Origin: Actinoplanes lutulentus
Lineage (GTDB): Bacteria; Actinomycetota; Actinomycetes; Mycobacteriales; Micromonosporaceae
Assembly (NCBI RefSeq): GCF_003259845.1
Contig: NZ_QLMJ01000007.1
Location: forward strand, 124,001-188,000
Reading direction: 5' to 3'
DNA length: 64,000 bases
In this document: positions 26,080-35,047 of the stretch, piece by piece
Layout: each line of letters opens with the position of its first letter
Position numbering within the stretch: position 1 is the stretch's first letter
Program-made: the position numbers and the translations under genes
The notes under the pieces: generated by a model
The model's input: the letters and a program-made list of their open reading frames with translations, nothing else
Told to the model about the DNA's origin: nothing
Databases searched by the model: none

Positions 26080-26754
26080 ATGCCACGGCTCGCCACACTG
26101 CCCCGCCAGCTGCTCTGGTTCATGCTGGTGGGTGCGCTCAGCACGGTTCTGCAGACCCTCGTCTACGTGTCCGTGCGTTTTGCCGTACCAGCGACCTGGG
26201 CGAGCTGGATCGCCCTGCTCGCGATCACGCCCTTGAACACCGAGGCGCACCGGCGGGTCACCTTCAACGTGAAGACCTCGGCGGTCGGCCGGCTGCACTG
26301 GGAGGCCGGCCTCACGTCGGTCGCCGTGTACCTGGCAAACCTCGTGGTCGCCCCGCGGTTCGCCGGGATCGCCGGCCCGCACCCGACCTCCCTGGAGGAG
26401 GCGCTGATCCTGGCGCTCACCGGGAGCCTGATCGGCGGCCTGCGATACGTCCTCCTGCGCGGCTGGGTCTTCGCCCAGCACCGCCACCAGGCGCCGGCCC
26501 AGCCCGGCAACCGCCCGGCCGGCCGCGACCGGCAGACCGCCGAGCACCGCGAATCGCAACCGGCCGCCGCACCGCATGCGCCCGGGTCACCGGGCAGCAC
26601 GCCGGCGAAAGTGCACCGGGCAGGGCTCAGGCTTCTCCGGCGACGGGGTCGGCAGTGTCTAGCAGCCGCTGGATCGAGTCTCCGTACAGCGCGACGATCG
26701 CCGGCCGGTCGGCGCAGCTCAGCACCGGATCAGCGACCAGCCAATACGCGTTGA
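26080..26754 (+). CDS. GtrA-like membrane protein with basic C-terminal tail
   Basis: The start is set at ATG 26080; a longer frame from TTG 26014 would run through the paired operator. It gives 224 residues. Residues ~1-130 hold four hydrophobic segments in the GtrA arrangement: LLWFMLVGALSTVLQTLVYV, WASWIALLAITPLNTEAHRR, VAVYLANLVVAP and LIGGLRYVLLRGWVF. GtrA-like proteins assist transfer of lipid-linked sugars across the membrane. The remaining ~90 residues are Arg/Pro/Ala-rich. The coding end overlaps the convergent TetR gene by 128 bp, which is unusual and could mean that the true gene is shorter. Confidence 0.7.
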   Translation: MPRLATLPRQLLWFMLVGALSTVLQTLVYVSVRFAVPATWASWIALLAITPLNTEAHRRVTFNVKTSAVGRLHWEAGLTSVAVYLANLVVAPRFAGIAGPHPTSLEEALILALTGSLIGGLRYVLLRGWVFAQHRHQAPAQPGNRPAGRDRQTAEHRESQPAAAPHAPGSPGSTPAKVHRAGLRLLRRRGRQCLAAAGSSLRTARRSPAGRRSSAPDQRPANTR

Positions 26755-27196
26755 TCAGCCCGGCGAACTGGGCCGCCACCAACCGGGCCCGCAGCTCGGG
26801 GTAGGAACCGCCGATCCGGTCGGCGAGCGGACCGACGAACACGTCGTGCATCGACGCCCGGAGCTTCTCCTTGATCTCCGGGCGGTCCGACGCGGTCAGC
26901 ATCGCCCGGTAGACCCCGGCGGCCGGGGTCTCGGAGGCGCGGAGCACGAACCGGACCAGCTCCCGGCCGATCGACTCGATCGGCCCGGCCAGGATCCTCG
27001 GCAGCTCCTGGGAGACCGAGATGGTGGCGAGGAAGAGGCCTTCCTTGGATCCGAAGTGGCGGATGACCAGGGCGGGATCACAGCCAGCGACGGCGGCGAT
27101 GCCACGCACCGTGGTGCCCGAGTAACCGTCGCGGACGAAAAGCTCGGTCGCCGCCCGATGGATCGAGTCCCGGGACGGGATGTTCTGCGGCAGCAC
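26627..27196 (-). CDS. TetR family regulator
   Basis: A 189-residue TetR protein: IHRAATELFVRDGYSGTTVR followed by GIAAVAGCDPALVIRHFGSKEGLF (residues ~11-54), then a helical C-terminal domain with FAGLINAYWLVADPVL, common among actinomycete TetR proteins. The start is GTG 27196 with an AGGATGGG stretch upstream. It may control the GtrA-like gene through the paired sites at 26004-26040, but it is convergent with that gene and its own upstream region shows no matching site, so this link is weak. Confidence 0.88.
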   Translation of the reverse strand: MLPQNIPSRDSIHRAATELFVRDGYSGTTVRGIAAVAGCDPALVIRHFGSKEGLFLATISVSQELPRILAGPIESIGRELVRFVLRASETPAAGVYRAMLTASDRPEIKEKLRASMHDVFVGPLADRIGGSYPELRARLVAAQFAGLINAYWLVADPVLSCADRPAIVALYGDSIQRLLDTADPVAGEA

Positions 27197-27240
27197 GTTC
27201 CCATCCTAGGTAAAGAACGGAACGGCCAGTAGGGGCCTGA

Positions 27241-27280
27241 GCCCCGGCCGGCCCGGGCTGGATGCCGGACCGGCCGGGGC
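27241..27280 (-). terminator. 11-bp-stem hairpin after the LAxTG gene
   Basis: Arms 27241-27251 and 27270-27280 (GCCCCGGCCGG and its complement) are exact, with an 18-nt centre, 20 bp beyond the stop of the minus-strand gene at 27302. Confidence 0.6.
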
Positions 27281-27301
27281 GTGCGCCACCGGAACAGAGC
27301 A

Positions 27302-28756
27302 TCAGCTCCCCGAGGCGCTCCGGCGGCGACGGCCCAGGAGCAGCGCGACCGCTCCGAACAGCACCAGCGCGATTCCCCCGATCCCGAGTACAGCCACGTT
27401 GGCGCCGGTCAGGGCAAGCGCGCCGCCACCCGTACCCCCGCCGCTCGGAAGAGGCTCGCCCAGCGCGACCGGCTTGACCGAGACCGATGGCGAAGCCGAG
27501 GGCGAGGTCGCGCGGGACGCGGAAGCGGACGGCGCGGGCGAGGACGGACGAGTCACCGCGGGTGAGGAGACGGAGGGTGACGGCGACGGGGTGTAACCGT
27601 CGTTGCCACGGTCGCGCGGCGGCTTCACGGCTTCCGGAGCGCAGGCGGCGACCGAGAGGAATCCGAGCGCGAGGTCGAGCACGTGGGCCTTGCCGACCTT
27701 CACCTCGACGCGGAGCGAGGCGGCCTCGGCGCTGACGGTGCGCTTGCCGATGTCCGAAGTGGCCCGCCCGAGGGAGAGCCGGACATCGATGGCGGACGTC
27801 TTGTGCTGACCGATTCCGCCTCCCAGGCCGAGCGCGTCGGCCTCACCGGCGAGGCTCAGCGAGACGTCGGCGCCGGCGTCTTCGAGGGTGCTCACCGACT
27901 TGCCGCCGGAGCTGATCTCCAGCACCGCCGGGCGGTAGTCAACAGTGGACTTCTTCGGATCGCTCGCGGCGACGACCTCCAGCGTCGGCTGGTTGACCAC
28001 CTTGATGCCGATCTCGTGCTCGGTGCCGGCGAACAGGCTCAGGTCGCCGAGGGCGACACCGGCGCCGGCTCGGACGCCGACCTGCCCGTGCTTCAGGCGG
28101 ACGAGGTCGGTCGCGCTCTGAGTGGAACCGCTCGGACCGATTTTGAGCAGGCTGGTGTTGCGCGACGCGTGAGTCAGGTGGTCGATCACGCTGAGCACCG
28201 GCACACCGTGCGTGCCGCCGAGCACCGAGAGCCCGGCGAGCATGGTCGCCGACCGGGTGAGCGGCCCGGTCTTGCCACACCGGTACGCGTCCTCCCAGGT
28301 GGCCTCGGCCGTGGCGGTGCCGGCCTTCACGGTCGCGAGCCCGGCGATGTCGACCGTGGCGAGGTCGACGCTGGCCGGCCCCTTGCTGCGCGGCGCCGTG
28401 GAGATCGCGGACGCCTGACCGCCGGAGATGCCGAGCAGTTTCGCGTCGGCGTACCGGGCGGAGGCGACGGTCTTGTGCGGCTTGCCCTTGCTGTCGGCCT
28501 CGCCCCGGGAGGAGGCGAGCCGGACGTCGGCGAGCGACGGCAGGTCCCGGTGCAGCGGCCCCGGGTCGAGGACCGTGATCTTGGCGAGGTCGGCCTGCGA
28601 GCGGGCGGTGAACTTCCCGGCCGTGCAGTCCGTCGTCGCTGCCGCTGCCGCAGCCGGCACCGCCGGAACGGCGATGGCGAGCACGACGGCGGCTGCTGCG
28701 GACTGGGCCGCGCTCCGTCGGCGAGGCAGGGGGATGTGGCGGCGAGCGATCGGCAT
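27302..28756 (-). CDS. Sortase-anchored (LAxTG) surface protein of unknown function
   Basis: A 484-residue exported protein. The start is ATG 28756, preceded by GGAGGG, 14 codons inside a longer frame. A twin-basic N-region and hydrophobic stretch (to ~residue 45, ending AVPAAAAAATT) form a signal peptide. The central ~330 residues are an extracytoplasmic beta-rich region with no domain I recognise. A Pro/Ser/Thr linker (~375-430, PSPSPSVSSPAV) leads to LALTGANVAVLGIGG, a hydrophobic helix and RRRR. LAxTG plus helix plus basic tail is the cell-wall sorting signal used by class E sortases in actinomycetes. No sortase gene is in the window. The function beyond surface display is unknown. Confidence 0.8.
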   Translation of the reverse strand: MPIARRHIPLPRRRSAAQSAAAAVVLAIAVPAVPAAAAAATTDCTAGKFTARSQADLAKITVLDPGPLHRDLPSLADVRLASSRGEADSKGKPHKTVASARYADAKLLGISGGQASAISTAPRSKGPASVDLATVDIAGLATVKAGTATAEATWEDAYRCGKTGPLTRSATMLAGLSVLGGTHGVPVLSVIDHLTHASRNTSLLKIGPSGSTQSATDLVRLKHGQVGVRAGAGVALGDLSLFAGTEHEIGIKVVNQPTLEVVAASDPKKSTVDYRPAVLEISSGGKSVSTLEDAGADVSLSLAGEADALGLGGGIGQHKTSAIDVRLSLGRATSDIGKRTVSAEAASLRVEVKVGKAHVLDLALGFLSVAACAPEAVKPPRDRGNDGYTPSPSPSVSSPAVTRPSSPAPSASASRATSPSASPSVSVKPVALGEPLPSGGGTGGGALALTGANVAVLGIGGIALVLFGAVALLLGRRRRSASGS

Positions 28757-28893
28757 GTGGTGCGTCCCTCCGGGTGGGGAAGATGTCCGATCTCTCATCG
28801 CAATGCACCCTTTGTGAGCTACGGCAGACTCAGGGACGACTCACCATGAGCGCATAGCGGCGAAAGGGACAGACCACCGCATCACCGTCGGAA

Positions 28894-30642
28894 TCAACGA
28901 TCCGATCGGTCCTCCGGATAGCTCGCTCCGCCGGTGGATTCGTCGGTCAGTGGGCGCGCGCCACCCTCGGGCGGCCCCGCCTCCGACTGCTCACCGGCCG
29001 CTAGCTGCGGGAACTTGACGTCAAAAGCCGGGCGCTCGGAACGGATCCGCGGCATCCGATCGAAATTCCGCAAGGGCGGAGGGCTCGAAGTAGCCCATTC
29101 GAGCGAGTTGCCGTGGCCCCACGGGTCGTCAGCGGTCACCACCGGGCCCGCTTTGTACGACTTCCACACGTTGTAGATGAACGGCAGCGTCGCGACACCG
29201 AGGATGAACGCGCCGATCGTGGAGAGCATGTTGAGGAAGGTGAAGCCGTCGCTCTCCAGGTAGTCCGCGTACCGCCGCGGCATGCCCTCGGCGCCCAGCC
29301 AGTGCTGCACCAGGAACGTCACGTGGAAGCCGATGAAGGTCAGCCAGAAGTGCAGCTTGGCGAGGCGCTCGTCGAGCATCCGGCCGAACATCTTCGGGAA
29401 CCAGAAGTAGATGCCGGAGAAGACCGCGAACACGATCGTCCCGAACAGCACGTAGTGGAAGTGGGCCACCACGAAGTAACTGTCGTGCACGTGGAAGTCG
29501 ACCGGCGGCGACGCGAGCAGCACCCCGGTCAGGCCGCCGAGCAGGAACGTCACCATGAACCCGATCGCCCACAGCATCGGCGACTCGAAGCTGAGCTGCC
29601 CGCGCCACATGGTGCCGATCCAGACGAAGAACTTCATCCCGGTCGGGATCGCGATGAGGTAACTGAGCAGGCTGAAGAACGGCAGCAGCACCTGCCCGGT
29701 GGCGAACATGTGGTGCGCCCACACGCTCATCGACAACGTCGTGATCAGGATGGTGGCGGCGACCAGCGTCTTGTAACCGAAGACCGGCTTGCGGCTGAAG
29801 ACCGGGATGACCTCGGTGATGATGCCGAAGAACGGCAGCGCGATGATGTAGACCTCGGGGTGCCCGAAGAACCAGAACAGGTGCTGCCAGAGCATCGGCC
29901 CGCCGGTCTCCACATTGAAGACCTGCGCGCCGAGGACCCGGTCGGCGGCAAGGGCGAAGAGCGTCGCCGCCAGGAACGGGAAGACCATCACCACCAGCAC
30001 GCTGGTGAGCAGGATGTTCCACGTCATGATCGGCATCCGGAACATGGTCATGCCCGGTGCGCGCAGGCAGATGATCGTGGTGATCATGTTGACCGCGCCG
30101 AGGATGGTGCCGAGGCCGGAGATCGCCAGCCCGACCACCCACATGTTGCCGCCGACGCCCGGCGAGTACTGACCGCCGCTCAGCGGTGTGTACGCCGTCC
30201 AGCCGAAGTCGGCCGCACCGCCCGGGGTGAGGAAGCCGGCCACCGCGATCAGCCCGCCGAACAGGTACAGCCAGTACGCGAACGCGTTCAGCCTCGGGAA
30301 CGCCACGTCCGGCGCGCCGATCTGGATCGGGACCACGAAGTTCGCGAACGCGAAGACGATCGGCGTCGCGAACAGCAGCAGCATGATCGTGCCGTGCATG
30401 GTGAAGAGCTGGTTGTACTGCTCCGGGGAGAGGAACTGCATGCCCGGGCGGGCCAGCTCGGCGCGCATCATCAGCGCCATCAGGCCACCCACCACGAAAT
30501 AGGCGAAGGCGGTGATCAGGTACAGAATCCCGATCTGCTTCGCGTCGGTGGTGCGGATGGTGCGGGCCAGCCAGGAGCCGCGGATCTGACGCCGCACCGG
30601 CCACGGCCGGGTCTGCACGGGACGAGGCGCAACAGCGGTCAT
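28894..30642 (-). CDS. ctaD: Cytochrome c oxidase subunit I
   Basis: A 582-residue aa3-type oxidase subunit I with about 12 membrane helices. The heme and copper ligands are visible: His in MHGTIMLLLFATP (low-spin heme), HPEVYI (CuB His and cross-linked Tyr), the His pair in WAHHMFATG, and HDSYFVVAHFHYVLFG near the C-terminus. It reduces O2 and pumps protons at the plasma membrane. The start is ATG 30642, with GGGAGGA seven bases upstream; a longer open frame upstream has no ribosome site. Subunits II, III and IV are absent here, so this is a stand-alone copy, as is common in actinomycetes. Confidence 0.97.
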   Translation of the reverse strand: MTAVAPRPVQTRPWPVRRQIRGSWLARTIRTTDAKQIGILYLITAFAYFVVGGLMALMMRAELARPGMQFLSPEQYNQLFTMHGTIMLLLFATPIVFAFANFVVPIQIGAPDVAFPRLNAFAYWLYLFGGLIAVAGFLTPGGAADFGWTAYTPLSGGQYSPGVGGNMWVVGLAISGLGTILGAVNMITTIICLRAPGMTMFRMPIMTWNILLTSVLVVMVFPFLAATLFALAADRVLGAQVFNVETGGPMLWQHLFWFFGHPEVYIIALPFFGIITEVIPVFSRKPVFGYKTLVAATILITTLSMSVWAHHMFATGQVLLPFFSLLSYLIAIPTGMKFFVWIGTMWRGQLSFESPMLWAIGFMVTFLLGGLTGVLLASPPVDFHVHDSYFVVAHFHYVLFGTIVFAVFSGIYFWFPKMFGRMLDERLAKLHFWLTFIGFHVTFLVQHWLGAEGMPRRYADYLESDGFTFLNMLSTIGAFILGVATLPFIYNVWKSYKAGPVVTADDPWGHGNSLEWATSSPPPLRNFDRMPRIRSERPAFDVKFPQLAAGEQSEAGPPEGGARPLTDESTGGASYPEDRSDR

Positions 30643-30756
30643 CGAAATGTCCTCCCGGACTGTTCGTACTCCGCGGTGCGCGCCTTGCCAACCCGGCCAC
30701 ATCCACCGACAGGGATCAACCCCCTGCGCCATGCACCATCCGCACAACCCGGCCTG

Positions 30757-32103
30757 TCACGGCGAGGGCTCGGTCCAATCCGGTGGGTCCGTGGTGTGCA
30801 GCAGCGGATCGTCGACGGCAAACGTGCGCACCGGGCCGGGCAGGGTGCGCGGGCCCTCGAACCGGACCGTCACCCGGCCCAGCCCGCTCCCCCAGACCCA
30901 GCCGGAGCCGTGCTCGTCGTGCCGGACATCCTGCCCCGGTCGCCACACCGGCGGCCCGGCCGTCTCCGTCGCCACCGCGAGCGGCTCGGGTGCCGGGGCC
31001 ATCAGCAACGGCTCGATCAAAACCGGCCGCTCCAGCGAGAACAGCTCGTCCTGAGCGAAGTCGGCCAGCGTCGACACACCCACGCCGAGCAGCCGGACGC
31101 CGCCCGTCGTGTTCACCTCGGCCAGCAGCCGCCGGGCCAGCTGCGCGACCAGGCGGCCGTCGTCGGTCGGCTGGTCGCGGGTCAGTGCCCGGGTCACCGT
31201 CGTGAAGTCCGGATGCCGGACCTTGATGTTGACGGTCCGGCCGCTGAGCCCGCTGTCGCGCAGCCGGCCGGCGACCCGGGCGGAGAGCAGGTCGAGCTCC
31301 CGCTGCAGGCGCACCGGGTCGGTGAGGTCGACGTCGAACGTCTCCTCGGCGGACACCGACTTGGCCTCGCGCTCGCTGACGACCACCCGGTTGTCCTCGG
31401 CACGGGCCAGCCGGAACAGGCCGTTGCCGTGTGCCACCCCGAACCAGTCGACCAGGTCGGCGAGCGGGACCGCGGCGAGCTGGCCGACCGTGCGTACCCC
31501 AGAGCGGTGAAGGCGTTGCTCGGTCGCGGGACCGACACCGCCGAGCGCGCCCACCGCCAGGGGGTGCAGGAGCGTGAGCTCCTCGCCGGCCGGGACCACC
31601 GTCAGACCGTCGGGTTTGTGCAGCTCGGAACCGATCTTGGCGAGGAGCTTGGAGGATGCGACGCCGACCGAGCCGGTGACGCCGCCGGTGGCCTCGGCGA
31701 TCTCGCGTTTGAGGCGCAGCGCGAGCTCGGTGACGCCGCGCGGTGAGAGGTCGTGGCCGCCGGCGGCGAGGTCGAGGTATGCCTCGTCGATGCTCACCTG
31801 CTCGACCAGCGGGGTCAGGCCGGTCAGCAGGTCCATCACGACCTGGCTGGTCCGTTTGTAGGCCGCGAAGCGGGGTGAGAGATAGGCCGTCCCGGACGGC
31901 AGGCGACGCCGGGCCTGCGCCATCGGCATGGCCGAGCGCACACCGAAGACCCGCGCCTCATAGGACGCGGTGGACACCACACCCCGGCCCGCGACCCCGC
32001 CGACGACCACAGGCTTTCCGCGCAGCGACACCTTGTCGCGCTGCTCGACCGCGGCGAACATCGCATCGAGGTCGACGTGCAGAATGCTCGGCTCGCCCCT
32101 CAC
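30757..32103 (-). CDS. dinB: DNA polymerase IV (Y family) with extra C-terminal domain
   Basis: A 448-residue translesion polymerase. Palm motifs: HVDLDAMFAAVEQ (first metal Asp, and Phe at the steric-gate position) and SIDEAYLDLA (second acidic pair). The finger segment VVVGGVAGRGVVSTASYEAR and two helix-hairpin-helix turns follow, then the little-finger domain (~240-350). Residues ~385-448 form an additional module with PGQDVRHDEHGSGWVWGSG and VTVRFEGPRTLPG. It looks like the small SH3/tudor-like barrels found at the ends of some helicases and DNA-binding proteins, which is beyond the usual ~350-residue DinB. GTG start. No beta-clamp motif could be assigned with certainty. Confidence 0.92.
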   Translation of the reverse strand: MRGEPSILHVDLDAMFAAVEQRDKVSLRGKPVVVGGVAGRGVVSTASYEARVFGVRSAMPMAQARRRLPSGTAYLSPRFAAYKRTSQVVMDLLTGLTPLVEQVSIDEAYLDLAAGGHDLSPRGVTELALRLKREIAEATGGVTGSVGVASSKLLAKIGSELHKPDGLTVVPAGEELTLLHPLAVGALGGVGPATEQRLHRSGVRTVGQLAAVPLADLVDWFGVAHGNGLFRLARAEDNRVVVSEREAKSVSAEETFDVDLTDPVRLQRELDLLSARVAGRLRDSGLSGRTVNIKVRHPDFTTVTRALTRDQPTDDGRLVAQLARRLLAEVNTTGGVRLLGVGVSTLADFAQDELFSLERPVLIEPLLMAPAPEPLAVATETAGPPVWRPGQDVRHDEHGSGWVWGSGLGRVTVRFEGPRTLPGPVRTFAVDDPLLHTTDPPDWTEPSP

Positions 32104-32281
32104 GACCGCAGCCTATGCCGGGGGTACGACAACAAACGCCTGCCGACCTGGCCTTACCCGGATATAAGCGGCGGCCTCGCTTTACAGCGCCGGAAATGCT
32201 GTGCCACGATACGGCTCGATCTCACGATATTACAGCGCGTGACCAGGGAATCCGCCGAGGACCAGCAGGGAAGGGCGTACG

Positions 32282-34378
32282 GTGACGGAGAGTCAGCTTG
32301 CGACCGCGTCGGATAGCGCTCTTGTCCGTGCCGCTCAGGGTGGCAGCGTCGGCGCGCTCGATCAGCTGATCACCGGGCACCTGCCGCTGATCTACAACAT
32401 CATCGGCCGGGCCCTGAACGGGCACCCGGACGTCGACGACCTGGTGCAGGACACCATGCTGCAGGCCATCCGCAGCCTGCGCTCGTTGCGTGACCCTGAC
32501 CGATTCCGTTCCTGGCTGGTGGCGATCGCGTACCGGCGGGTGCAGATGTACCTGCGGTCGCGGAAGATGACCCTGACCCGCCGCCACCCGGAGCCGGTCG
32601 ACGTGCCCGACCCACTCGGGGACTTCGCCGAGCGGACCACCGCCGAGCTGGTCGTCGCCGAGCAGCGCCGGGAACTCGCCGAAGCCGGCCGCTGGCTTGA
32701 GGAGAGCGACCGTGAGCTGCTCGGACTCTGGTGGCAGGAGGCGCGGGGCGACCTGAGCCGGGCCGAGCTGGCCGCCGCGCTCGCGGTGAAGCCGAAACAC
32801 GCCGCGGTCCGGGTCCAGCGGATGAAAGCGCAGCTCGACCTGGCGCGCGGCGTCGTGCGGGCGCTGCGTGCCCGGCCGATGTGCCCGGAGCTGTCGGACA
32901 CGATCCGGTTCTGGGACGGCGCCACCGACTCGCTCTGGCGCAAACGCCTGTCCCGGCACGTGCGCGACTGCCCGAAGTGCCACGTCTACCAGGCCGGCAT
33001 GGTCGCGCCGGAGCGGCTGCTGATCGGCGCCGTGCTGCTACCGGTGCCGGCCGCGCTCACCGCCGCGGTGCACGCCGCACTGCAGACCGGCGGCGCGGCC
33101 GCGCCGCCGGTGGCGATGAGCCTGGTCGCGCTGGTGCAGAACAAAGCCCTGGTGGCGACGACGGCGGTCACGGTGGCGGCGGGCGGCGGGTTCGCTTATG
33201 CGGTGCTGCACCAGCCCGCGTCGCCGGAGACGCCGGTGGCGGTCGCCCCGCTTCCGGTGATCACGCCGTCCGCGCAGGCGACGGCGACGGCGTCGGTCCG
33301 GCCGTCGGCAACTCCCAGCTCTCGTCCCAGCTCAGCCGCTGCGATCCCGCAGAACGCGGCCGACATCTATGTCGCGCCGAACGGCTCGGACGACGGCGAC
33401 GGCAGCGCCGGCAAGCCCTACGCCTCGATCGCCAAGGCGGTCGCGGTCGTGAAACCGGGGCAGACGATCGCTCTGCGCGGCGGAACCTATCGGCCGACCA
33501 GCCCGATTTCGATCACCACGAGCGGCACCGCGGCGAAGCGCGTCACGCTCACCGGTTACGCCGGCGAGCGCGCGGTGATCGACGCCTCCGGCATTCCCGC
33601 CGACAAGTGGGCGATCACCCAGGAGTCGTCGTACTGGACGGTCCGGGATCTGGAGATCACCGGGGCGCTGAATCAGGCGTACACCTGCCGGTCCTGCACC
33701 AACACCGTCTTCCAGCGTCTCGTCGTGCACGGCAGCGGTGGCGCCGGGCTGATGCTGCGCGACGACGGCACGGCCGCGAACCAGGTCCTGGACAGCGACT
33801 TCTACGACAACCGCGGCTCCGGCCTCGCGGTGCAGTTCGGCAACGGCGACGGCAACCGGCTGCGCGGCAACCGGGCGTTCCGCAACGGCGGCGACGGCGT
33901 CAACCTCGGTGCCTTCAACTCGGCCGTCACTGTCGAGTACACCTGGTCGTTCGGCAACGGCGCGAACGGTTTCGCACTCGGCGGCGGCAACCCGGCCAGC
34001 ACCGCCGCGCACCGCGTGCGGCACAGCGTGTCCTGGGGCAACAACGGTCACGGGTTCGTCGACGAGGGCAACACCGCCGCGATCGAGCTGGGCAACAACA
34101 CGGCGTACCGCAACACCGGCCTCGGCTTCGCGATGACCACGGCGCCGGCGATCCTGCGGCTCAACGTGGCGATCCGCAACGACCAGGGCGAGTTCTCGCT
34201 GACCTCCGGCGGCAATGCGAACAACAACTCCTGGCAGGACTCCGGCTGGTCGGAATCGGACTTCCGATCCACCGACCCGTCAACCGCCGAGGGGTCCCGC
34301 AGCGCCGACGGCGGCCTGCCCGGCACGCCGTACCTCGCCACGACCGACGGGTTGGGCGCCTCGATGTCCGGTCGCTGA
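32282..34378 (+). CDS. ECF sigma factor fused to zinc anti-sigma motif, membrane helix and beta-helix lyase domain
   Basis: A single 698-residue frame. Residues ~20-97 are sigma region 2 (DVDDLVQDTMLQAIRSLRSL, then FRSWLVAIAYRRVQMYLRSR), and ~130-190 are region 4. Next comes an anti-sigma-like zinc motif, His226-x3-Cys230-x2-Cys233 (HVRDCPKC), with Cys201 upstream. Hydrophobic segments (~247-265 and ~284-309) cross the membrane; a Pro/Ser/Thr linker follows to ~357. Residues ~360-698 are a right-handed beta-helix of the pectate-lyase type (YVAPNGSDDGDGSAGKPYAS at the start). The architecture suggests a sigma factor held at the membrane and controlled by sugar sensing or cleavage outside. GTG start. 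It diverges from dinB across 178 bp. Confidence 0.9.
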   Translation: MTESQLATASDSALVRAAQGGSVGALDQLITGHLPLIYNIIGRALNGHPDVDDLVQDTMLQAIRSLRSLRDPDRFRSWLVAIAYRRVQMYLRSRKMTLTRRHPEPVDVPDPLGDFAERTTAELVVAEQRRELAEAGRWLEESDRELLGLWWQEARGDLSRAELAAALAVKPKHAAVRVQRMKAQLDLARGVVRALRARPMCPELSDTIRFWDGATDSLWRKRLSRHVRDCPKCHVYQAGMVAPERLLIGAVLLPVPAALTAAVHAALQTGGAAAPPVAMSLVALVQNKALVATTAVTVAAGGGFAYAVLHQPASPETPVAVAPLPVITPSAQATATASVRPSATPSSRPSSAAAIPQNAADIYVAPNGSDDGDGSAGKPYASIAKAVAVVKPGQTIALRGGTYRPTSPISITTSGTAAKRVTLTGYAGERAVIDASGIPADKWAITQESSYWTVRDLEITGALNQAYTCRSCTNTVFQRLVVHGSGGAGLMLRDDGTAANQVLDSDFYDNRGSGLAVQFGNGDGNRLRGNRAFRNGGDGVNLGAFNSAVTVEYTWSFGNGANGFALGGGNPASTAAHRVRHSVSWGNNGHGFVDEGNTAAIELGNNTAYRNTGLGFAMTTAPAILRLNVAIRNDQGEFSLTSGGNANNNSWQDSGWSESDFRSTDPSTAEGSRSADGGLPGTPYLATTDGLGASMSGR

Positions 34379-34388
34379 AACCCTCTGC

Positions 34389-34874
34389 TCAGCTCACGCT
34401 GAGCGTCTCCGGGATCTTCCAGCCGGGGTACGGGTCATCGGCCGGCTCCGGCATCGGAGCACCCGCCGCGGTCGCCCGGAGCAGCAGCGAGGTGCCGTCG
34501 GCCGCGACGATCCGCACGCCACGGGGTGCCTTGCCGCGCGCGTCGGACGGGCCGAGACCGTCCAGCGCCACCAGCTGCCAGCCGCTCAGGCCGGCCGGGC
34601 GGGCCGCGTCGAGCAGCAGGCAGACCAGCACGGCGATCCGATCCGGCCGGGCCGGCCACGGCAGCACCGCCGGTGTGGGCAGGACGTTCTCCCCGGACCA
34701 GATCGCACCCCAGAGGTACGCCTCGGCGCCGCTGGTGCACCGCACCCGCACGCCGGCCGGGGACGGGCCGCCGGCGACCTGGTCGGTGCCGTACCGATGG
34801 ACAGTCTCGATCTCAGGGTGACCGCAAGCGGTCAGCAGCCGCTCGATGACGTCGAGAACCTCGCCGAGTCGCAC
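34389..34874 (-). CDS. Conserved actinobacterial protein of unknown function
   Basis: A 161-residue protein that I do not recognise. It starts at GTG 34874 behind a strong AGGAGGG. It begins VLDVIERLLTACGHPEIETV, has a central SGAEAYLWGAIWSGENV and VLVCLLLDAARPAGLSGW, and ends with GTSLLLRATAAG. The composition is that of a soluble alpha/beta protein with no signal or membrane helix. Immediately upstream and in frame, 17 codons lie between a TGA and the GTG, including two AAG/AAA-rich lysine runs, but no ATG, GTG or TTG. It converges with the sigma-fusion gene, leaving a 10-bp gap. Confidence 0.75.
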   Translation of the reverse strand: MRLGEVLDVIERLLTACGHPEIETVHRYGTDQVAGGPSPAGVRVRCTSGAEAYLWGAIWSGENVLPTPAVLPWPARPDRIAVLVCLLLDAARPAGLSGWQLVALDGLGPSDARGKAPRGVRIVAADGTSLLLRATAAGAPMPEPADDPYPGWKIPETLSVS

Positions 34875-35047
34875 CGGACCCTCCTGCTTTTTCTTGCCTG
34901 CTTTTTTCTTGGAAGCCGCGGCCAGTCAACGACGGTTCAGCGGGTGGTGGTCACCCGCTGTGTGCGATTTCGCCGGTGCCACGTTCGAGAAACGCATCTC
35001 AGCGCGATCCGGGGCACGAGCAGGCCCGGCACGGTAGGTTCACGGAC

